A stretch of DNA of 64,000 nucleotides from Verrucomicrobiaceae bacterium. GTDB taxonomy: Bacteria; Verrucomicrobiota; Verrucomicrobiia; Verrucomicrobiales; Verrucomicrobiaceae. The notes under the pieces were generated by a model. That model did not search any database, was not told the origin of the DNA, and saw nothing but the letters and a program-made list of their open reading frames with translations. Shown piece after piece: positions 35,939 through 46,072 of the stretch. How positions within the stretch are numbered: position 1 is the first letter of the stretch; every line of letters begins with the position of its first letter. Position numbers and translations under genes: made by a program. The stretch spans positions 62,001-126,000 of the forward strand of contig JAIBCL010000008.1 of NCBI GenBank assembly GCA_019694165.1. Direction: 5' to 3'.

Positions 35939-38569
35939 TCATTTGAACATGGCTTTGCCGAAGCTCGCGTCGCCAGGGATGTGCGAGGCGTTGAGCTTGC
36001 CGGTCCAGGCAGAGAGTTCGCGGCTGTCTTTCTTCTTCTCGGCGTCGAGGAAATGCACGCGCCCAACATTCAGCATCCAGGTGTCGCCGAGCTTCGGCGG
36101 CTTGGTGCGCAGGGTATCAAAAGGGATGACAGTCATGGATTCCCAGCGCTGCTTCACTGGCACGAGCTTCGTCTCGAAGGTCCATTCGCCGTTCCAGCCC
36201 TCGTCGTTCCAACCGTAGCGCGGGTGGAGGTAGTCGGTGATAAAGCCGTGCTCAGCTTCGTTGAACGACGTCGGCTCCGGTTCATACGCGAAGTAGAAGT
36301 AGCGGCTGCGATCCCCGAGCGGCGAGACGTTGATGACGATGCTCTCCTGCAGCCACAGTTCCGCATCGTGCCCGCGTGCGACGAAATTCATTTTCTCTGC
36401 CGACTGCTCGCCACTCACGCGGATGTAGAGATTCGCATCGTCGCAAAGCACACGAAAAGTCGTGGGCGCCTGCAGCTTCGATACCGTCGCATCGCTTGGT
36501 TGTAGCGTATGGGATTCGGCTTTCTCCCAGCGCGGTGAGTCCAGCGTGAGTGGACCGGTGGCGCGTTCGATGACGAGCGACTGATTGTGCTGCAGCTGCG
36601 CGCCGGGATTCGCGCGCATCTTGGCGGTGTCCCAGTTGAAGGGCGCGCGATCGAGGTAGCGGCCCGCATACTTCAGCGAGCGTTCGTCGGCGAAGCGATA
36701 CGCGGGATTCTTTTTCTTCGCGTATTTCGCATCGCCGTTCGCGATGCCGGCGATGAAGGCATTGCGCGCTTCCACAGCGTCGAGCAATTGCGCGAGCGAT
36801 GCGGTGCTATTCATCGCCTGATGATTGCGCCACGCATTGATGACGAGCGAAAGGTGCTTCAGGAAATCAAACTCGTAGCGCACGATGTCGAGTCGTCGCT
36901 TCACCTCGGGCAACTGCGCGCTGCTCTCCGCAGAGGCGAGGTCTTCTTCGAGCGAATTGATCACATCCGGCTGCCACAGTATGCCGAGCGCGAAGATCGC
37001 ATCGCGGCCCTGACGATTGGCGTAGCTCTCGATCAGTTTCCAAAGCTCCACGCGCTTTTGCAGGTTCACGAAGAAGCGGCGCATCGGGCTCTCGCATTCA
37101 CGGAACGCCGCCTGCAAATACTCGTCGAAGAGCTGCTGCGCGGTCTGCGTCTTCGGATCGATGCCGAGCCGCAGATAGACATAGATGTTTGGCCCTTCGA
37201 GTCCCCACTGGCCTGCGCCGGGCGCGCCATTCACCTGAACGGATTGCACGTTGTTTTCCACGAGCAGACGATTTTGCTCCGCGATCATCGCGATCGTTGT
37301 GAGCGGTGTGAGACCGACGAGATGGAAGTTGCCCCAATTGTAGAGATACGCCGAGAAGCCGCCCGGCACCTTGAGCTGCTTCCACGCGGCGAACGCTTCC
37401 GCGTCGGAGTGCATCATCTCGATGATCGTGTTCTCCGGGAAGTCGCGAATCGTCTGCGGCGGCGCGATCGTCGGGCCGTAGGAAGTCAGCATCACCTTCT
37501 TGCCCGGACGATCCTTCATCAACCGCTGCGCGAGACCGCGATGCAGAATCCATATCTTCTCGCCCCACGCCGGGTCATTGTTGAAGGCGATGCCGTCCGT
37601 CGGCTTCGTCGTTGGTCGCACGTCGTAGAGCGCAGCGCACTTGTCGCATTGGCACGGTCGGAAGCCGTCGGCCTGACCGAGTTCGATGACATCGAAGCCT
37701 TCGTCACAGCGCGCGAGGATGTGCTTGTAGATCAGCTCCTGCACTTCGGGATTTGAAAGGCAGAGCTGTCCATCCGTCGCGCCCGCGAGCGGCTGCCGCA
37801 GATTGCCGGTGAGAATGAAATACTCAGGATGTGACTTCCCATACTCGCTGATCGGCACCGCCGATGGATGCTGATGCCCGCCGCGCGACCAGATGCGGAT
37901 GAAGCGACGGCAGTGATTCGCGACAAAGAACAGCTCAGGGCCATTGCGCATGTCGTGCTCGGCAAAGCGTGGCTCGCTTTGCACATCAAGCGCTGGCGGC
38001 ACGTGAATGATCGACTGCGGCACGAAGGTGGTCCCGCTTTCATCCGGCGAAAGAAGTCGCGCGCCGACGTAGCGATGCACAAACTCCGCCGCGCCAAACA
38101 ACGTGCCCTCGAACGGAAACGGCGACACGTTCACTCGCCAGCCCGGCATCGCACGTTTGTCCGCCAGCGCATCAGGAGCATCATGGCCAGCGATGATCAC
38201 GTTTCGCCCGACAACTTTATGTCGATACGCGAAGCCGCTGAGCCTGCTCGCCTCGCCACCATTGGCTACGGCATACTTCGTCGCGCCGATGAAGAACGCC
38301 GGTCGTGCTGCCTCCATCGCCGACTCCTTCACCACCGGCAGCGTGATCTTGTTCGCCGCGAACGCCTGCTGCACCAGTTCCGCAGCGCGCGTCACCGACG
38401 ACTCAGTCGCCGCGTCCGCAAAGGCGTCCGGCACGACAATCTGATACTTCGACTTGCCGCGGAAGCCGAGGATCAAGTCCTCGGGCTCGTCGTCAATGCT
38501 CGCGGTCGTTTGTGCGATGGCGGATAGCGTGAAAGCAAAGGAGCAGGCAAGCAGCGTGAGGAATCGCAT
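35939..38569 (-). CDS. Exported DUF4838-domain protein with C-terminal CBM9/DOMON-like domain
   Basis: The product is 876 residues from the ATG at 38569 (MRFLTLLACSFAFTLSAIAQ signal). The N-terminal domain (about 35-150) is alpha-glucuronidase-like, and the DUF4838 core covers about 200-500 with PCQCDKCAALYD near 320 and SAYLYNWGNFHLVGLTPLTTIAMIAEQ. Residues about 660-860 form a beta-sandwich of CBM9 or DOMON type (LYIRVSGEQ, ESIVINVSPLGDRSRYFYFAYEP). It is a paralogue of the 29658-32150 protein; both share the paired-Cys motif, but the CBM9-like tail is only here. It is followed by the TPR gene after 10 bp and preceded by a DUF1501 gene. Confidence 0.88.
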   Translation of the reverse strand: MRFLTLLACSFAFTLSAIAQTTASIDDEPEDLILGFRGKSKYQIVVPDAFADAATESSVTRAAELVQQAFAANKITLPVVKESAMEAARPAFFIGATKYAVANGGEASRLSGFAYRHKVVGRNVIIAGHDAPDALADKRAMPGWRVNVSPFPFEGTLFGAAEFVHRYVGARLLSPDESGTTFVPQSIIHVPPALDVQSEPRFAEHDMRNGPELFFVANHCRRFIRIWSRGGHQHPSAVPISEYGKSHPEYFILTGNLRQPLAGATDGQLCLSNPEVQELIYKHILARCDEGFDVIELGQADGFRPCQCDKCAALYDVRPTTKPTDGIAFNNDPAWGEKIWILHRGLAQRLMKDRPGKKVMLTSYGPTIAPPQTIRDFPENTIIEMMHSDAEAFAAWKQLKVPGGFSAYLYNWGNFHLVGLTPLTTIAMIAEQNRLLVENNVQSVQVNGAPGAGQWGLEGPNIYVYLRLGIDPKTQTAQQLFDEYLQAAFRECESPMRRFFVNLQKRVELWKLIESYANRQGRDAIFALGILWQPDVINSLEEDLASAESSAQLPEVKRRLDIVRYEFDFLKHLSLVINAWRNHQAMNSTASLAQLLDAVEARNAFIAGIANGDAKYAKKKNPAYRFADERSLKYAGRYLDRAPFNWDTAKMRANPGAQLQHNQSLVIERATGPLTLDSPRWEKAESHTLQPSDATVSKLQAPTTFRVLCDDANLYIRVSGEQSAEKMNFVARGHDAELWLQESIVINVSPLGDRSRYFYFAYEPEPTSFNEAEHGFITDYLHPRYGWNDEGWNGEWTFETKLVPVKQRWESMTVIPFDTLRTKPPKLGDTWMLNVGRVHFLDAEKKKDSRELSAWTGKLNASHIPGDASFGKAMFK

Positions 38570-38654
38570 GGAGGAATTTGGAAGGACCTGATAACGCAAT
38601 GGAATACGAAATCTCAGCGCTCCTTGCCCCTGAAATGAAATGGTCAGGCATTGA

Positions 38655-40139
38655 CTACGCAATCACCCCCCTCACCACCTTCGCCGGGTTCACGCCGGTG
38701 AGGCGGAAGTCGAGGCCTTGGAAGCGGTAGCTGAGCTTGTGGTGGTCGAGGCCGAAGAGGTGCAGGATCGTGGCGTGGAAGTCGTGGATGGACACGGGAT
38801 CACGGGCGACGTGCCAGGCGAAGTCATCGGTCTCGCCATAGACCTGACCGCCTTTGATGCCGCCACCGGCCATCCACAGGCTGAAGGCATACGGGTGATG
38901 ATCGCGGCCGGTGACCTTCTTGAAGCCCTTGCGGTTCTCGCCGAGCGCGGTGCGGCCAAACTCGCTGCCCCACACGACGAGCGTGGTGTCGAGCAGGCCG
39001 CGTTGTTTCAGATCCTTCAGCAGCGCGGCGATGGGTTGATCGACCATCTGGCAATTGTGCGCGAGTTGCGGATCAAGCGCGCTGTGATGATCCCACGAGG
39101 CGTGGATGATGTTCACGAAGCGCACGCCGCGCTCGACCATGCGCCGCGCCTGCAGGCAGTGACGCGAGAACGTCTGGAAATTGCCGATGCCACCGAGGTT
39201 GCTCTTGATGGGCGGCTCGATGCGATTCACGCCGTAGGCATCCAGCGTGGCCTGCGATTCGCCCTTGAGATCGACGAGTTCCGGCGCGGCGCTTTGCATG
39301 CGAAAGGCGAGTTCGTAGCTGTTGATGCGCGCGGCGATCTCGGGATCGCCGACGTGCTTGTGCTGGAGTTTGTTCAGGTCGTTCAGCGCCCGGATGCTGG
39401 CGGATTGCATCTCCGGCGTGATGCCGTCGGGATTGTTCAGGTTCAAAACGGGCGCGGCACCATTACGAAACATCACGCCCGCATACGACGACGGCAAAAA
39501 GCCGCTCGACCACGTGGAACTGCCGCCGGGCAGGCCACGCCCCTTGCTGACCATCACGACATACGAGGGCAACTCCTGCGAGGCATTGCCGAGGCCATAC
39601 GTGACCCACGAGCCGACGCTCGGACGCCCGAGCAAGGCCGCGCCGCAGTTCAGCATGAGCTGGCCGGGCAGGTGGTTGAACTGGTTCGTGTGCATCGACC
39701 GCACCAGCGCGATGTCGTCCGCGCAGGTGGCGATGTGCGGCAGCAGATCGCTGATGTCCATGCCGCACTGCCCGTGTTTTTTGAAGACGCGGCTCGTGCC
39801 CATCACCGTGGCCGATTCCTTCTGCAAAAACGCAAACTTCGCATCGCCCACGATCGAGTCGGGCAACGGCTGGCCGTCGTATTTGTTCAGCAGCGGCTTC
39901 GGATCAAAGAGGTCCATCTGCGACGGCCCGCCTTCGAGGAAGATGAAGATGCAGCGCTCCGCCTTCGGCGCGAAATGCGACACGCGAGTCGAAAGCGGAT
40001 TCGCCGGAATGCTCGCCTCCTCCGCCAGCAGCCCGTCCTGCTTCAACAACGACGCCAAAGCCAGTGTCCCCAACCCGCACGAACTCGTCGCGAGGAAATC
40101 GCGGCGGGTTTGAGTGATGTATTGCTCGATGTGGGACAT
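38655..40139 (-). CDS. DUF1501-family exported protein (sulfatase-like fold)
   Basis: The product is 494 residues from the ATG at 40139; the start is supported by the twin-arginine motif TRRDFLATSS near residue 12. Family landmarks are IFIFLEGGPSQMDLFDPKP, HSMHTNQFNHLPGQLML-like text, VVMVSKGRGLPGG, DHHSALDPQLAHNCQ, and the late VWGSEFGRTALGENRKG and TGRDHHPYAFSLWMAGGGIKGG. DUF1501 proteins share the alkaline-phosphatase/sulfatase fold and are abundant in Planctomycetota and Verrucomicrobiota, usually beside a DUF1549/DUF1553 cytochrome-type gene. That partner is absent here. The reaction is unknown. The gene is 85 bp upstream of the DUF4838 gene on the same strand and may lead that operon. 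Confidence 0.92.
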   Translation of the reverse strand: MSHIEQYITQTRRDFLATSSCGLGTLALASLLKQDGLLAEEASIPANPLSTRVSHFAPKAERCIFIFLEGGPSQMDLFDPKPLLNKYDGQPLPDSIVGDAKFAFLQKESATVMGTSRVFKKHGQCGMDISDLLPHIATCADDIALVRSMHTNQFNHLPGQLMLNCGAALLGRPSVGSWVTYGLGNASQELPSYVVMVSKGRGLPGGSSTWSSGFLPSSYAGVMFRNGAAPVLNLNNPDGITPEMQSASIRALNDLNKLQHKHVGDPEIAARINSYELAFRMQSAAPELVDLKGESQATLDAYGVNRIEPPIKSNLGGIGNFQTFSRHCLQARRMVERGVRFVNIIHASWDHHSALDPQLAHNCQMVDQPIAALLKDLKQRGLLDTTLVVWGSEFGRTALGENRKGFKKVTGRDHHPYAFSLWMAGGGIKGGQVYGETDDFAWHVARDPVSIHDFHATILHLFGLDHHKLSYRFQGLDFRLTGVNPAKVVRGVIA

Positions 40140-40261
40140 GGGGAGTGAAATCAACCGATCAGTTCCGTCAGCTGGTTCTCACGACCAGCAACTCATGCCC
40201 CGGCGCTCGCGCGCCACAGCCAGCCGTCATCGAGCGTCAATTGTCCGCCATCCCAGCGACT

Positions 40262-41344
40262 TCAATGTTTCAGGAACTCATCCAGCGCCGCTTTCGTAAC
40301 CCGGTACTGGCTGCCAATCTTCTTGCCCTTGAGGTCTCCGCTGTCGATGCTAGCGATCACATCTGCCTCTGTGACGCCGAGCGCCTGCGCCACCTGCGCG
40401 GGGGTAAGCACGTCAGTCACCGCAGGTGCGGTGGCGGCCTGCGGCTGCTGGCCTGGCAGGGCGGGCGGAGCAGCGCCACCTGCCGCCGCAGGATTGAACA
40501 CGCCCTGCTGCATCATCTGCTGCGCCATGCCAAAACCCATGGCGATCTCCGCAGCGGCCGCACCGGGCCCGCCCCCTCCTTGCGCCATTCCCTGCGCCAT
40601 CTGGAACTTCACATAGTCGTTCAAGTTTCCGACCGCGCTCATGCTCGAGCGCTTGTCGATCGCCGCCTCCACTTCTGGCGGGACCGAGGCATTTTCGAGG
40701 ATGAAACTCGCGATTTCGATGCCGTACTTGCCGGTCACGATGGGATTGATCACCGGCAGCAGGGCATCGCCCAAGTCGCTGTAGCGCGTGGCCAGATCCA
40801 GGACTGGAATCTTCGCCGTCGCCAATGCATCGGTGAAGACGCTCACGATGCGCGAACGCATCGTGTCGGCGAACTCGTCGAGCCGGAAATGATGGTCGCT
40901 CCCGGCAACTTCCTTGAGGAAAAGCTTGGGCTCCACGATCTTGAAGTCGAACGTGCCGAAGGCCCGCACCCGCACGATGCCGAAGTCCGCATCGCGCATC
41001 ATGATGGGGTTGCTCGTGCCCCATTTGTTGCCCGTGAAGAGGCGCGTGGTGACGAAATACACGTCCGCCTTGAAGGGCGAGTGGAAGCCGTACTTCCAGC
41101 CTTTGAGCGTGGAGAGGATCGGGATGTTCTCCGTCACCAGCGAGTGCTTCCCCGGCCCAAACGTCTCACCAAACTGCCCGAGGTACACAAACTGGCAGAC
41201 CTGCGACTCCCGCACAATGAGCTGCGCGCCGTTCTTGATTTCCTTGTCGTCGTCCGGGAAGCGCCACGAAAGCGTGTCCCGTGAATCATCCGTCCACTCG
41301 ATGATTTCGAGGAACTGGCCCTTGAGGTAGTCGATCATGCCCAT
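40262..41344 (-). CDS. SPFH/Band-7 domain protein with C-terminal excisionase-type helix-turn-helix
   Basis: The product is 360 residues, or 358 if the ATG at 41338 is used. Residues about 1-230 match the SPFH-type 'virion core protein' family (IEWTDDSRDTLSWRFP, NGAQLIVRESQVCQFVYLGQFGETFGPGKHSL, NIPILSTLKGWKYG). A Gln/Met/Gly/Ala-rich linker follows. The last 55 residues (VLTPAQVAQALGVTEADVIASIDSGDL, then KGKKIGSQYRVTKAALDEFL) are a MerR/excisionase-like helix-turn-helix. There is no signal peptide or membrane helix. SPFH relatives with zinc ribbons form cytoplasmic assemblies; the helix-turn-helix here could instead be a protein-binding or DNA-binding module. It is divergent from mfd. Confidence 0.85.
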   Translation of the reverse strand: MGMIDYLKGQFLEIIEWTDDSRDTLSWRFPDDDKEIKNGAQLIVRESQVCQFVYLGQFGETFGPGKHSLVTENIPILSTLKGWKYGFHSPFKADVYFVTTRLFTGNKWGTSNPIMMRDADFGIVRVRAFGTFDFKIVEPKLFLKEVAGSDHHFRLDEFADTMRSRIVSVFTDALATAKIPVLDLATRYSDLGDALLPVINPIVTGKYGIEIASFILENASVPPEVEAAIDKRSSMSAVGNLNDYVKFQMAQGMAQGGGGPGAAAAEIAMGFGMAQQMMQQGVFNPAAAGGAAPPALPGQQPQAATAPAVTDVLTPAQVAQALGVTEADVIASIDSGDLKGKKIGSQYRVTKAALDEFLKH

Positions 41345-41555
41345 GGCGTGTGAGTCGGTTGGGGTTGAGTTGAGTTGCGCTGGCTTTCAATACGCGCGCC
41401 GAAGCGCGACCGACACCGAGTGTACCGAGTCGCGCCGATTTTGCGAGCGAAGAAACTGCGATGGAGAACCTCGGCGGAGCAAAATGCCCGCGGCCGGACC
41501 TCCGGCCGGCAGTTGATTTTTCCGGCAAAACGGCGAAGCAAACGCGGCCCGAACC

Positions 41556-44500
41556 TTGAATCCGAACGTCCGAGCACCTCGCAACAAACGAGGCCCGCGT
41601 GCGCCGATCGCCGCTCCGCCGGCGAACCGGCTGGAAGCACACGCCCTCGTCTCGGCGGTGTCGCAAGTGCCGGAGTTCGCCGCGAAGCTGACGCTCGTTG
41701 GAATCCCGCCTTCAGGCGGCTCCGGCGCTCTCCCCAAAAGTTCGCTCTCGCTCCGGTCGCTCAGCGCCGACGAACCGGCTGAATCCGAGCCTCCAACAAA
41801 CGCACCGGTTGAAACTGCAATTCCGACGAATGACCGGCTGAAGCCGGGACTCCGGCAAACCTCATCGCGCTTCGATGCCACCCGGCTCTCGTTCGATCAT
41901 GTGAGCCAGCACGCATGGCCGTTCGCGGTGGCGATGGTGCTTCATGCGGCACAGGAAAAGAATCCGGCGCAGCGCGTGTGGATCATCTGCCCGGATGCGC
42001 GGACGCAGGAGCACGTACACGCCGAGCTGGCGGTGTGGCATGAGCAGGCTCTGTTTTTTCCGCGACTGTCATCGAGCGGAAGCGATGCGCTGCCCGATCC
42101 GGAGACCAGCGCGGAGCGCATCTCGGCACTGACGCGGCTGCGCGAGAGCCGCGACCGCGCCATCATCACGATCGCGGCGGACAGCCTCAATGAAGCAGTG
42201 CCCGCGCTGAAGGATATTGAGACGAACCGCTTTGATCTCCAGGCCGGCGCACGAACGGATGTCGAGGTGCTGATCGCAAAACTGAGCGCGGCGGGCTATG
42301 AGCGCGTGCCGGTCGTCGGCGAGCGCGGGCAGTTCGCACGGCGCGGCGGCATTCTCGATTTCTTCTCCTGGAATGGCGAGGAGCCGTTGCGCGTGGAGTT
42401 TTTTGACAACGAGATCGAATCCATCCGCGCCTTTGACATTCACACGCAGGCTTCGGTGCGGCGGATGGACAAGGTGTCCGTCGTGCTGCAGATCGACGAC
42501 GCGAAGGCCGCCGCGAGCAAAGTGCGCGATCACCTTTCGCCCCGCGATCTCGTCATCGCCGTCGAGTGCGGGCCGGACGTGCCGGTGGATGTGACCATCA
42601 CCAGCGGCTCGACGGCGGAAGACGACGTGGAGGATTTCTCCACCGCCATTCACGACAATCCGCTCGGCGTCTTCGACGCGTCCGACTTCGTGTTGCACGA
42701 GGCGCGGCGGCGGCAGTTTGATGCGCAGGTGGCTGAGTGGCACGCATTGGGCTGGCGCACACTGGTGTTCTTCCACAACGACGCCGAGCGCGAGCGCTTC
42801 GCGGAGTTGGTCGGGCAGGACAAGATCAACGAGTTCTCCATCGAGCCGCAGCTCGGGCTGCTTTTCCGCGGCTTCACCATTCCGGCGGCGAAGACTGCAG
42901 TCCTCACCGGCGCGGAAATCTTTGGCCGCCATCAGCACACGCGGCGCATCCGCGGCTCGAAGCTCGACGAGGCGCAGGCGCTGCGGCACGCGCGCGATTT
43001 GCTGCGCGATCTGAAGGAGGGTGATTGCGTCGTGCACGCCGAGTACGGCATCGGCCGCTTCGAGGGCATCGAGGTGCGCGAGGTGGACAAGAAGGAAGAA
43101 GTCCTCGTGCTTCAGTACGCCGAGGGCGGAAAGCTCTTCGTGCCGCTCTCTCACGCGCACATGATCTCGCGCTACGTCGGCGTCGGCGGCAAGCGGCCTG
43201 CGCTGAACAAGATCGGCGACGGACGCTGGGCGAAGACGCGCAAATCGGCGGAGCGCAGCGTGGAGGAATTCGCCGCGCGGATGCTCTCGATCCAGGCCGA
43301 GCGCACCACGTTGAAGGCCACCGCGCATCCGCCGGACACGAAATGGCAGCGAGAGTTTGAGGACTCCTTTGTTTATCGCGAGACGCCCGACCAGCTCCGC
43401 AGCGTGGAGGAGATCAAGCGCGACATGGAGTCCGGGCGGCCGATGGACCGTCTGCTCTGCGCCGATGTCGGGTTTGGCAAAACGGAGGTCGCCATCCGTG
43501 CGGCATTCAAAGCCGTGATGGGCGGACGCCAGGTGGCCGTGCTCGTGCCGACGACGGTGCTCGCCGCGCAGCACTGGCAGACTTTTCGCGAGCGCATGAG
43601 CGAGTTCCCCGTCAGCGTGGAGATGCTCTGCCGGCTCACGCCCGCGAACAAGGAGCGCGAGATCGTGAAAAGCATCGCGGACGGTTCGGTGGACATCGTG
43701 ATCGGCACGCACCGGCTTATCTCGAAGGACGTGCATTTCAAAAACCTCGGCCTCGTGGTGGTCGATGAGGAGCAGCGCTTCGGCGTGAAGCACAAGGAGC
43801 GCTTCAAGGAGCTGTTCCGGCTCATCGACGTGCTCACGCTCTCCGCCACGCCGATCCCGCGCACGCTCTACCTCGCGCTGATGGGGATGCGCGACATGTC
43901 CACCATTGAGACGCCGCCGCCGAATCGCTCGCCCGTGCAGACGAGCATCAGTCCATATGACGAGCGCATCATCCGCAGCTCGATCGATGCCGAGCTTGAT
44001 CGTGGCGGACAGATCTTCTTCCTGCACAATCGCGTGATGACCATCGAGCGCATGGCGGACAAAATCCGCGCGCTATGCCCTCGCGCGCGAGTCATCGTCG
44101 GCCACGGCCAGATGGAAGGCGAGATGCTCGAGGAGGTGATGCACCGCTTTGTCGATGGCGAGGCGGACGTGCTCGTCTGCACCACCATCATCGAAAGCGG
44201 CGTCGATATTCCGAACGCGAACACGATCATCATCGACCGCGCCGATCGCTTCGGCCTCGCCGATCTCTACCAGCTCCGCGGTCGGGTCGGCCGCAGTGGA
44301 ACGCGGGCGCACGCCTTTCTGATGCTGCCGCGCGACGCCGTCACCGCGGGCGACGCGCGCAAACGCGTGAACGCGATCAAGCAATACACGGAACTCGGCT
44401 CCGGCTTCAAGATCGCCATGCGCGATCTCGAGATTCGCGGCGCGGGTAATCTTCTCGGCACCGCGCAGAGCGGCCACATCGCGGCGGTCGGCTTCGATTT

Positions 44501-44981
44501 GTACTGCCAGATGCTGAAGGTGGCCGTGAACAAGGCGCAGGGCCGCCGCACGGCGCGGCCGGTCGAGGTATCGCTTCGCGCGGACTTCCTCTGCGTGAGC
44601 GAGTCGCTCTTCGCCGGTGCATTGCCGGGCACCACGCCGGCCTTCATCCCGATGAGCTACGTCGAGGACGCCAAGCTGCGCATCCAGGCCTACCGGATGC
44701 TCGGCGAGGTGATGACGCGCCGCGAACTCGACGACCTTGAGGCACAGTGGACCGACCAGTTCGGCCCCCTGCCCCACGCCGTCGAGAACCTGCTGACCTG
44801 CGCCGCCATCCGTCTCGCTGCGACGCACGCCGGCATCAGCGACGTGGAGATCAAAGACCGCAAATTAATCCTCCTGCGCAACGGCCAGTTCATGCAGGTC
44901 GGCGGCAGGTTTCCGCGTTTGACAGCCAAGGAGGGGTTTCTACTATTGCGCGAGGCTCTCCAGCTTCTCCGAACGTTCTAA
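41556..44981 (+). CDS. mfd: Mfd, transcription-repair coupling factor
   Basis: The reading frame gives up to 1,141 residues. The UvrB-like region starts near residue 105 ([30 protein letters not shown]) and includes [11 protein letters not shown]. The RNA-polymerase-interaction domain (about 485-590) starts [19 protein letters not shown]. The translocase has [14 protein letters not shown] near 640, DEEQRFG near 737 and [27 protein letters not shown], and the TRG motif is [22 protein letters not shown]. The C-terminal TRCF domain ends the protein. It lifts stalled polymerase and recruits UvrA. The only early start is TTG at 41556, and no ATG lies before the UvrB-like domain. The first 100 residues include 10-residue repeats encoded by repeat DNA, so the true start is uncertain. 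surA-like gene follows after 6 bp. Confidence 0.95.
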   Translation: MNPNVRAPRNKRGPRAPIAAPPANRLEAHALVSAVSQVPEFAAKLTLVGIPPSGGSGALPKSSLSLRSLSADEPAESEPPTNAPVETAIPTNDRLKPGLRQTSSRFDATRLSFDHVSQHAWPFAVAMVLHAAQEKNPAQRVWIICPDARTQEHVHAELAVWHEQALFFPRLSSSGSDALPDPETSAERISALTRLRESRDRAIITIAADSLNEAVPALKDIETNRFDLQAGARTDVEVLIAKLSAAGYERVPVVGERGQFARRGGILDFFSWNGEEPLRVEFFDNEIESIRAFDIHTQASVRRMDKVSVVLQIDDAKAAASKVRDHLSPRDLVIAVECGPDVPVDVTITSGSTAEDDVEDFSTAIHDNPLGVFDASDFVLHEARRRQFDAQVAEWHALGWRTLVFFHNDAERERFAELVGQDKINEFSIEPQLGLLFRGFTIPAAKTAVLTGAEIFGRHQHTRRIRGSKLDEAQALRHARDLLRDLKEGDCVVHAEYGIGRFEGIEVREVDKKEEVLVLQYAEGGKLFVPLSHAHMISRYVGVGGKRPALNKIGDGRWAKTRKSAERSVEEFAARMLSIQAERTTLKATAHPPDTKWQREFEDSFVYRETPDQLRSVEEIKRDMESGRPMDRLLCADVGFGKTEVAIRAAFKAVMGGRQVAVLVPTTVLAAQHWQTFRERMSEFPVSVEMLCRLTPANKEREIVKSIADGSVDIVIGTHRLISKDVHFKNLGLVVVDEEQRFGVKHKERFKELFRLIDVLTLSATPIPRTLYLALMGMRDMSTIETPPPNRSPVQTSISPYDERIIRSSIDAELDRGGQIFFLHNRVMTIERMADKIRALCPRARVIVGHGQMEGEMLEEVMHRFVDGEADVLVCTTIIESGVDIPNANTIIIDRADRFGLADLYQLRGRVGRSGTRAHAFLMLPRDAVTAGDARKRVNAIKQYTELGSGFKIAMRDLEIRGAGNLLGTAQSGHIAAVGFDLYCQMLKVAVNKAQGRRTARPVEVSLRADFLCVSESLFAGALPGTTPAFIPMSYVEDAKLRIQAYRMLGEVMTRRELDDLEAQWTDQFGPLPHAVENLLTCAAIRLAATHAGISDVEIKDRKLILLRNGQFMQVGGRFPRLTAKEGFLLLREALQLLRTF
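41695..41860 (+). repeat. Cluster of hairpin and 30-bp imperfect tandem repeats inside the 5' part of mfd
   Basis: CCGCCTTCAGGCGG (about 41709-41722) is a hairpin. Three 30-bp units follow at about 41772, 41802 and 41832, each beginning ACCGG(C/T)TGAA and ending near AA(A)C or AAT. The unit length keeps the mfd frame and encodes decapeptides ([30 protein letters not shown]). Confidence 0.7.
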
Positions 44982-44987
44982 GTCAAG

Positions 44988-46025
44988 ATGATCACGCTCC
45001 TCATTCCCGCGGCCGCCGCACTGGCCGTCGCCTCACTTCTCTGTGTACCGAGTGCCGCCACCGCGCAGACGTACTCCAACGGCATCGCCGCCGTGGTGAA
45101 CGGGAAGCCGATCATGAAATCCGAGGTCCGGGACGCCGTGATGGCGCAGGAGCAGATGCTGCGCATTCAATTCCGAGAGGACCCGGAAGGCTTCGCCAAG
45201 GCCGCGGCCGAGCTGAAGGCCACCGCGCTCGACAGCCTGGTGGACCGCGAGTTGATTCTATCAGAGTTCAGCAAGCTCGGTGGCACTATCAAGCCGCAGT
45301 ACGTGGACGACGACATCAACTCCATCATCCGCGAGAGCTTCAAGGGAAACCGCGACGCCTTCGTGACCGAGCTGGCGAAGACCGGGATGGGGATGAAAAA
45401 ATTCCGCGAGCTGCGGGAGAAAATGATCGTCGTGCAGGTGATGCGAGGCCGCCACTCCACCGGCATTCCGCCTGCCACGCCGCGCGAGGTGGAGGAGTTC
45501 TACCAGAAGAACATCGACAAGTTTCGCGACAAGGACTCCATCAAGATCAGCACGATCACGATCCCGAAGTTCACCGGCGATGTGGACGCCTCGGTGGAGA
45601 AGCAGAAAAAGATCGCGCAGGAGGTCCGCTCGAAGGTGGTGGCTGGTGGCGACTTTGCCACGGTGGCAAAGACCTACTCGCAGGACAGCCGTGCCGAGGG
45701 CGGCGGTGCGTGGGACTGGATGGAACGCAAGGCCATGAAGAAATCCATGGCCGATGCGGCGTTCGCCCTGAAGAACGGCGGCATCAGCCCGGTGCTCGAC
45801 GAGGAAAGCAGTTTCGTCATCATCAGTTGCGACGCGAAGAAACTCGGCGACGCGGTGCCGCTGGACAAGGTACGCCCCGACATCGAGCGCGTGATCGACC
45901 AGCAGAAGGCCAAGGAATCACTCGAGCGCTGGCTGGACGACCTGCGCCGCAAAGCGGTGATCAAGAAGATGGACACCGGCATCGTCGAGCAGCCCTCCGC
46001 ACCGAAGGCGGCGGCGAAAAACTGA
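44988..46025 (+). CDS. SurA-like periplasmic chaperone / peptidyl-prolyl isomerase (parvulin type)
   Basis: The product is 345 residues from the ATG at 44988, with a signal peptide ending at about SAATAQ. Residues about 30-165 form a SurA_N-like chaperone domain (GIAAVVNGKPIMKSEVRDAV, ALDSLVDRELILSEF), and residues about 185-290 form a PPIC rotamase domain with GGDFATVAKTYSQDSRAEGGGAWDW, the conserved parvulin core. A helical, lysine-rich tail follows. SurA-type proteins escort outer-membrane proteins to BAM. The gene starts 6 bp after mfd and is surely co-transcribed with it, an unusual partner. PrsA-like or PpiD-like naming is also possible. Confidence 0.9.
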   Translation: MITLLIPAAAALAVASLLCVPSAATAQTYSNGIAAVVNGKPIMKSEVRDAVMAQEQMLRIQFREDPEGFAKAAAELKATALDSLVDRELILSEFSKLGGTIKPQYVDDDINSIIRESFKGNRDAFVTELAKTGMGMKKFRELREKMIVVQVMRGRHSTGIPPATPREVEEFYQKNIDKFRDKDSIKISTITIPKFTGDVDASVEKQKKIAQEVRSKVVAGGDFATVAKTYSQDSRAEGGGAWDWMERKAMKKSMADAAFALKNGGISPVLDEESSFVIISCDAKKLGDAVPLDKVRPDIERVIDQQKAKESLERWLDDLRRKAVIKKMDTGIVEQPSAPKAAAKN

Positions 46026-46072
46026 ACATGCATCCTCCGGGGTGAAAGTGGCGGGCATGTGAGCGCCTCTGT

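Noticed and set aside
36587..37756. Plus-strand 389-codon frame opposite the DUF4838 gene
   Set aside because: Antisense of a well-supported coding gene, with Arg/His/Glu-rich composition typical of shadow frames in GC-rich DNA.
41375..41520. Riboswitch or structured leader between the SPFH gene and mfd
   Set aside because: The GC-rich palindromes here (for example GGCCGGACCTCCGGCC) look like the same repeat family as inside mfd; no known riboswitch motif is visible.
46026..46072. Terminator between the convergent SurA-like and lpxD genes
   Set aside because: I found no stable stem with a U-run in the 47-bp gap.
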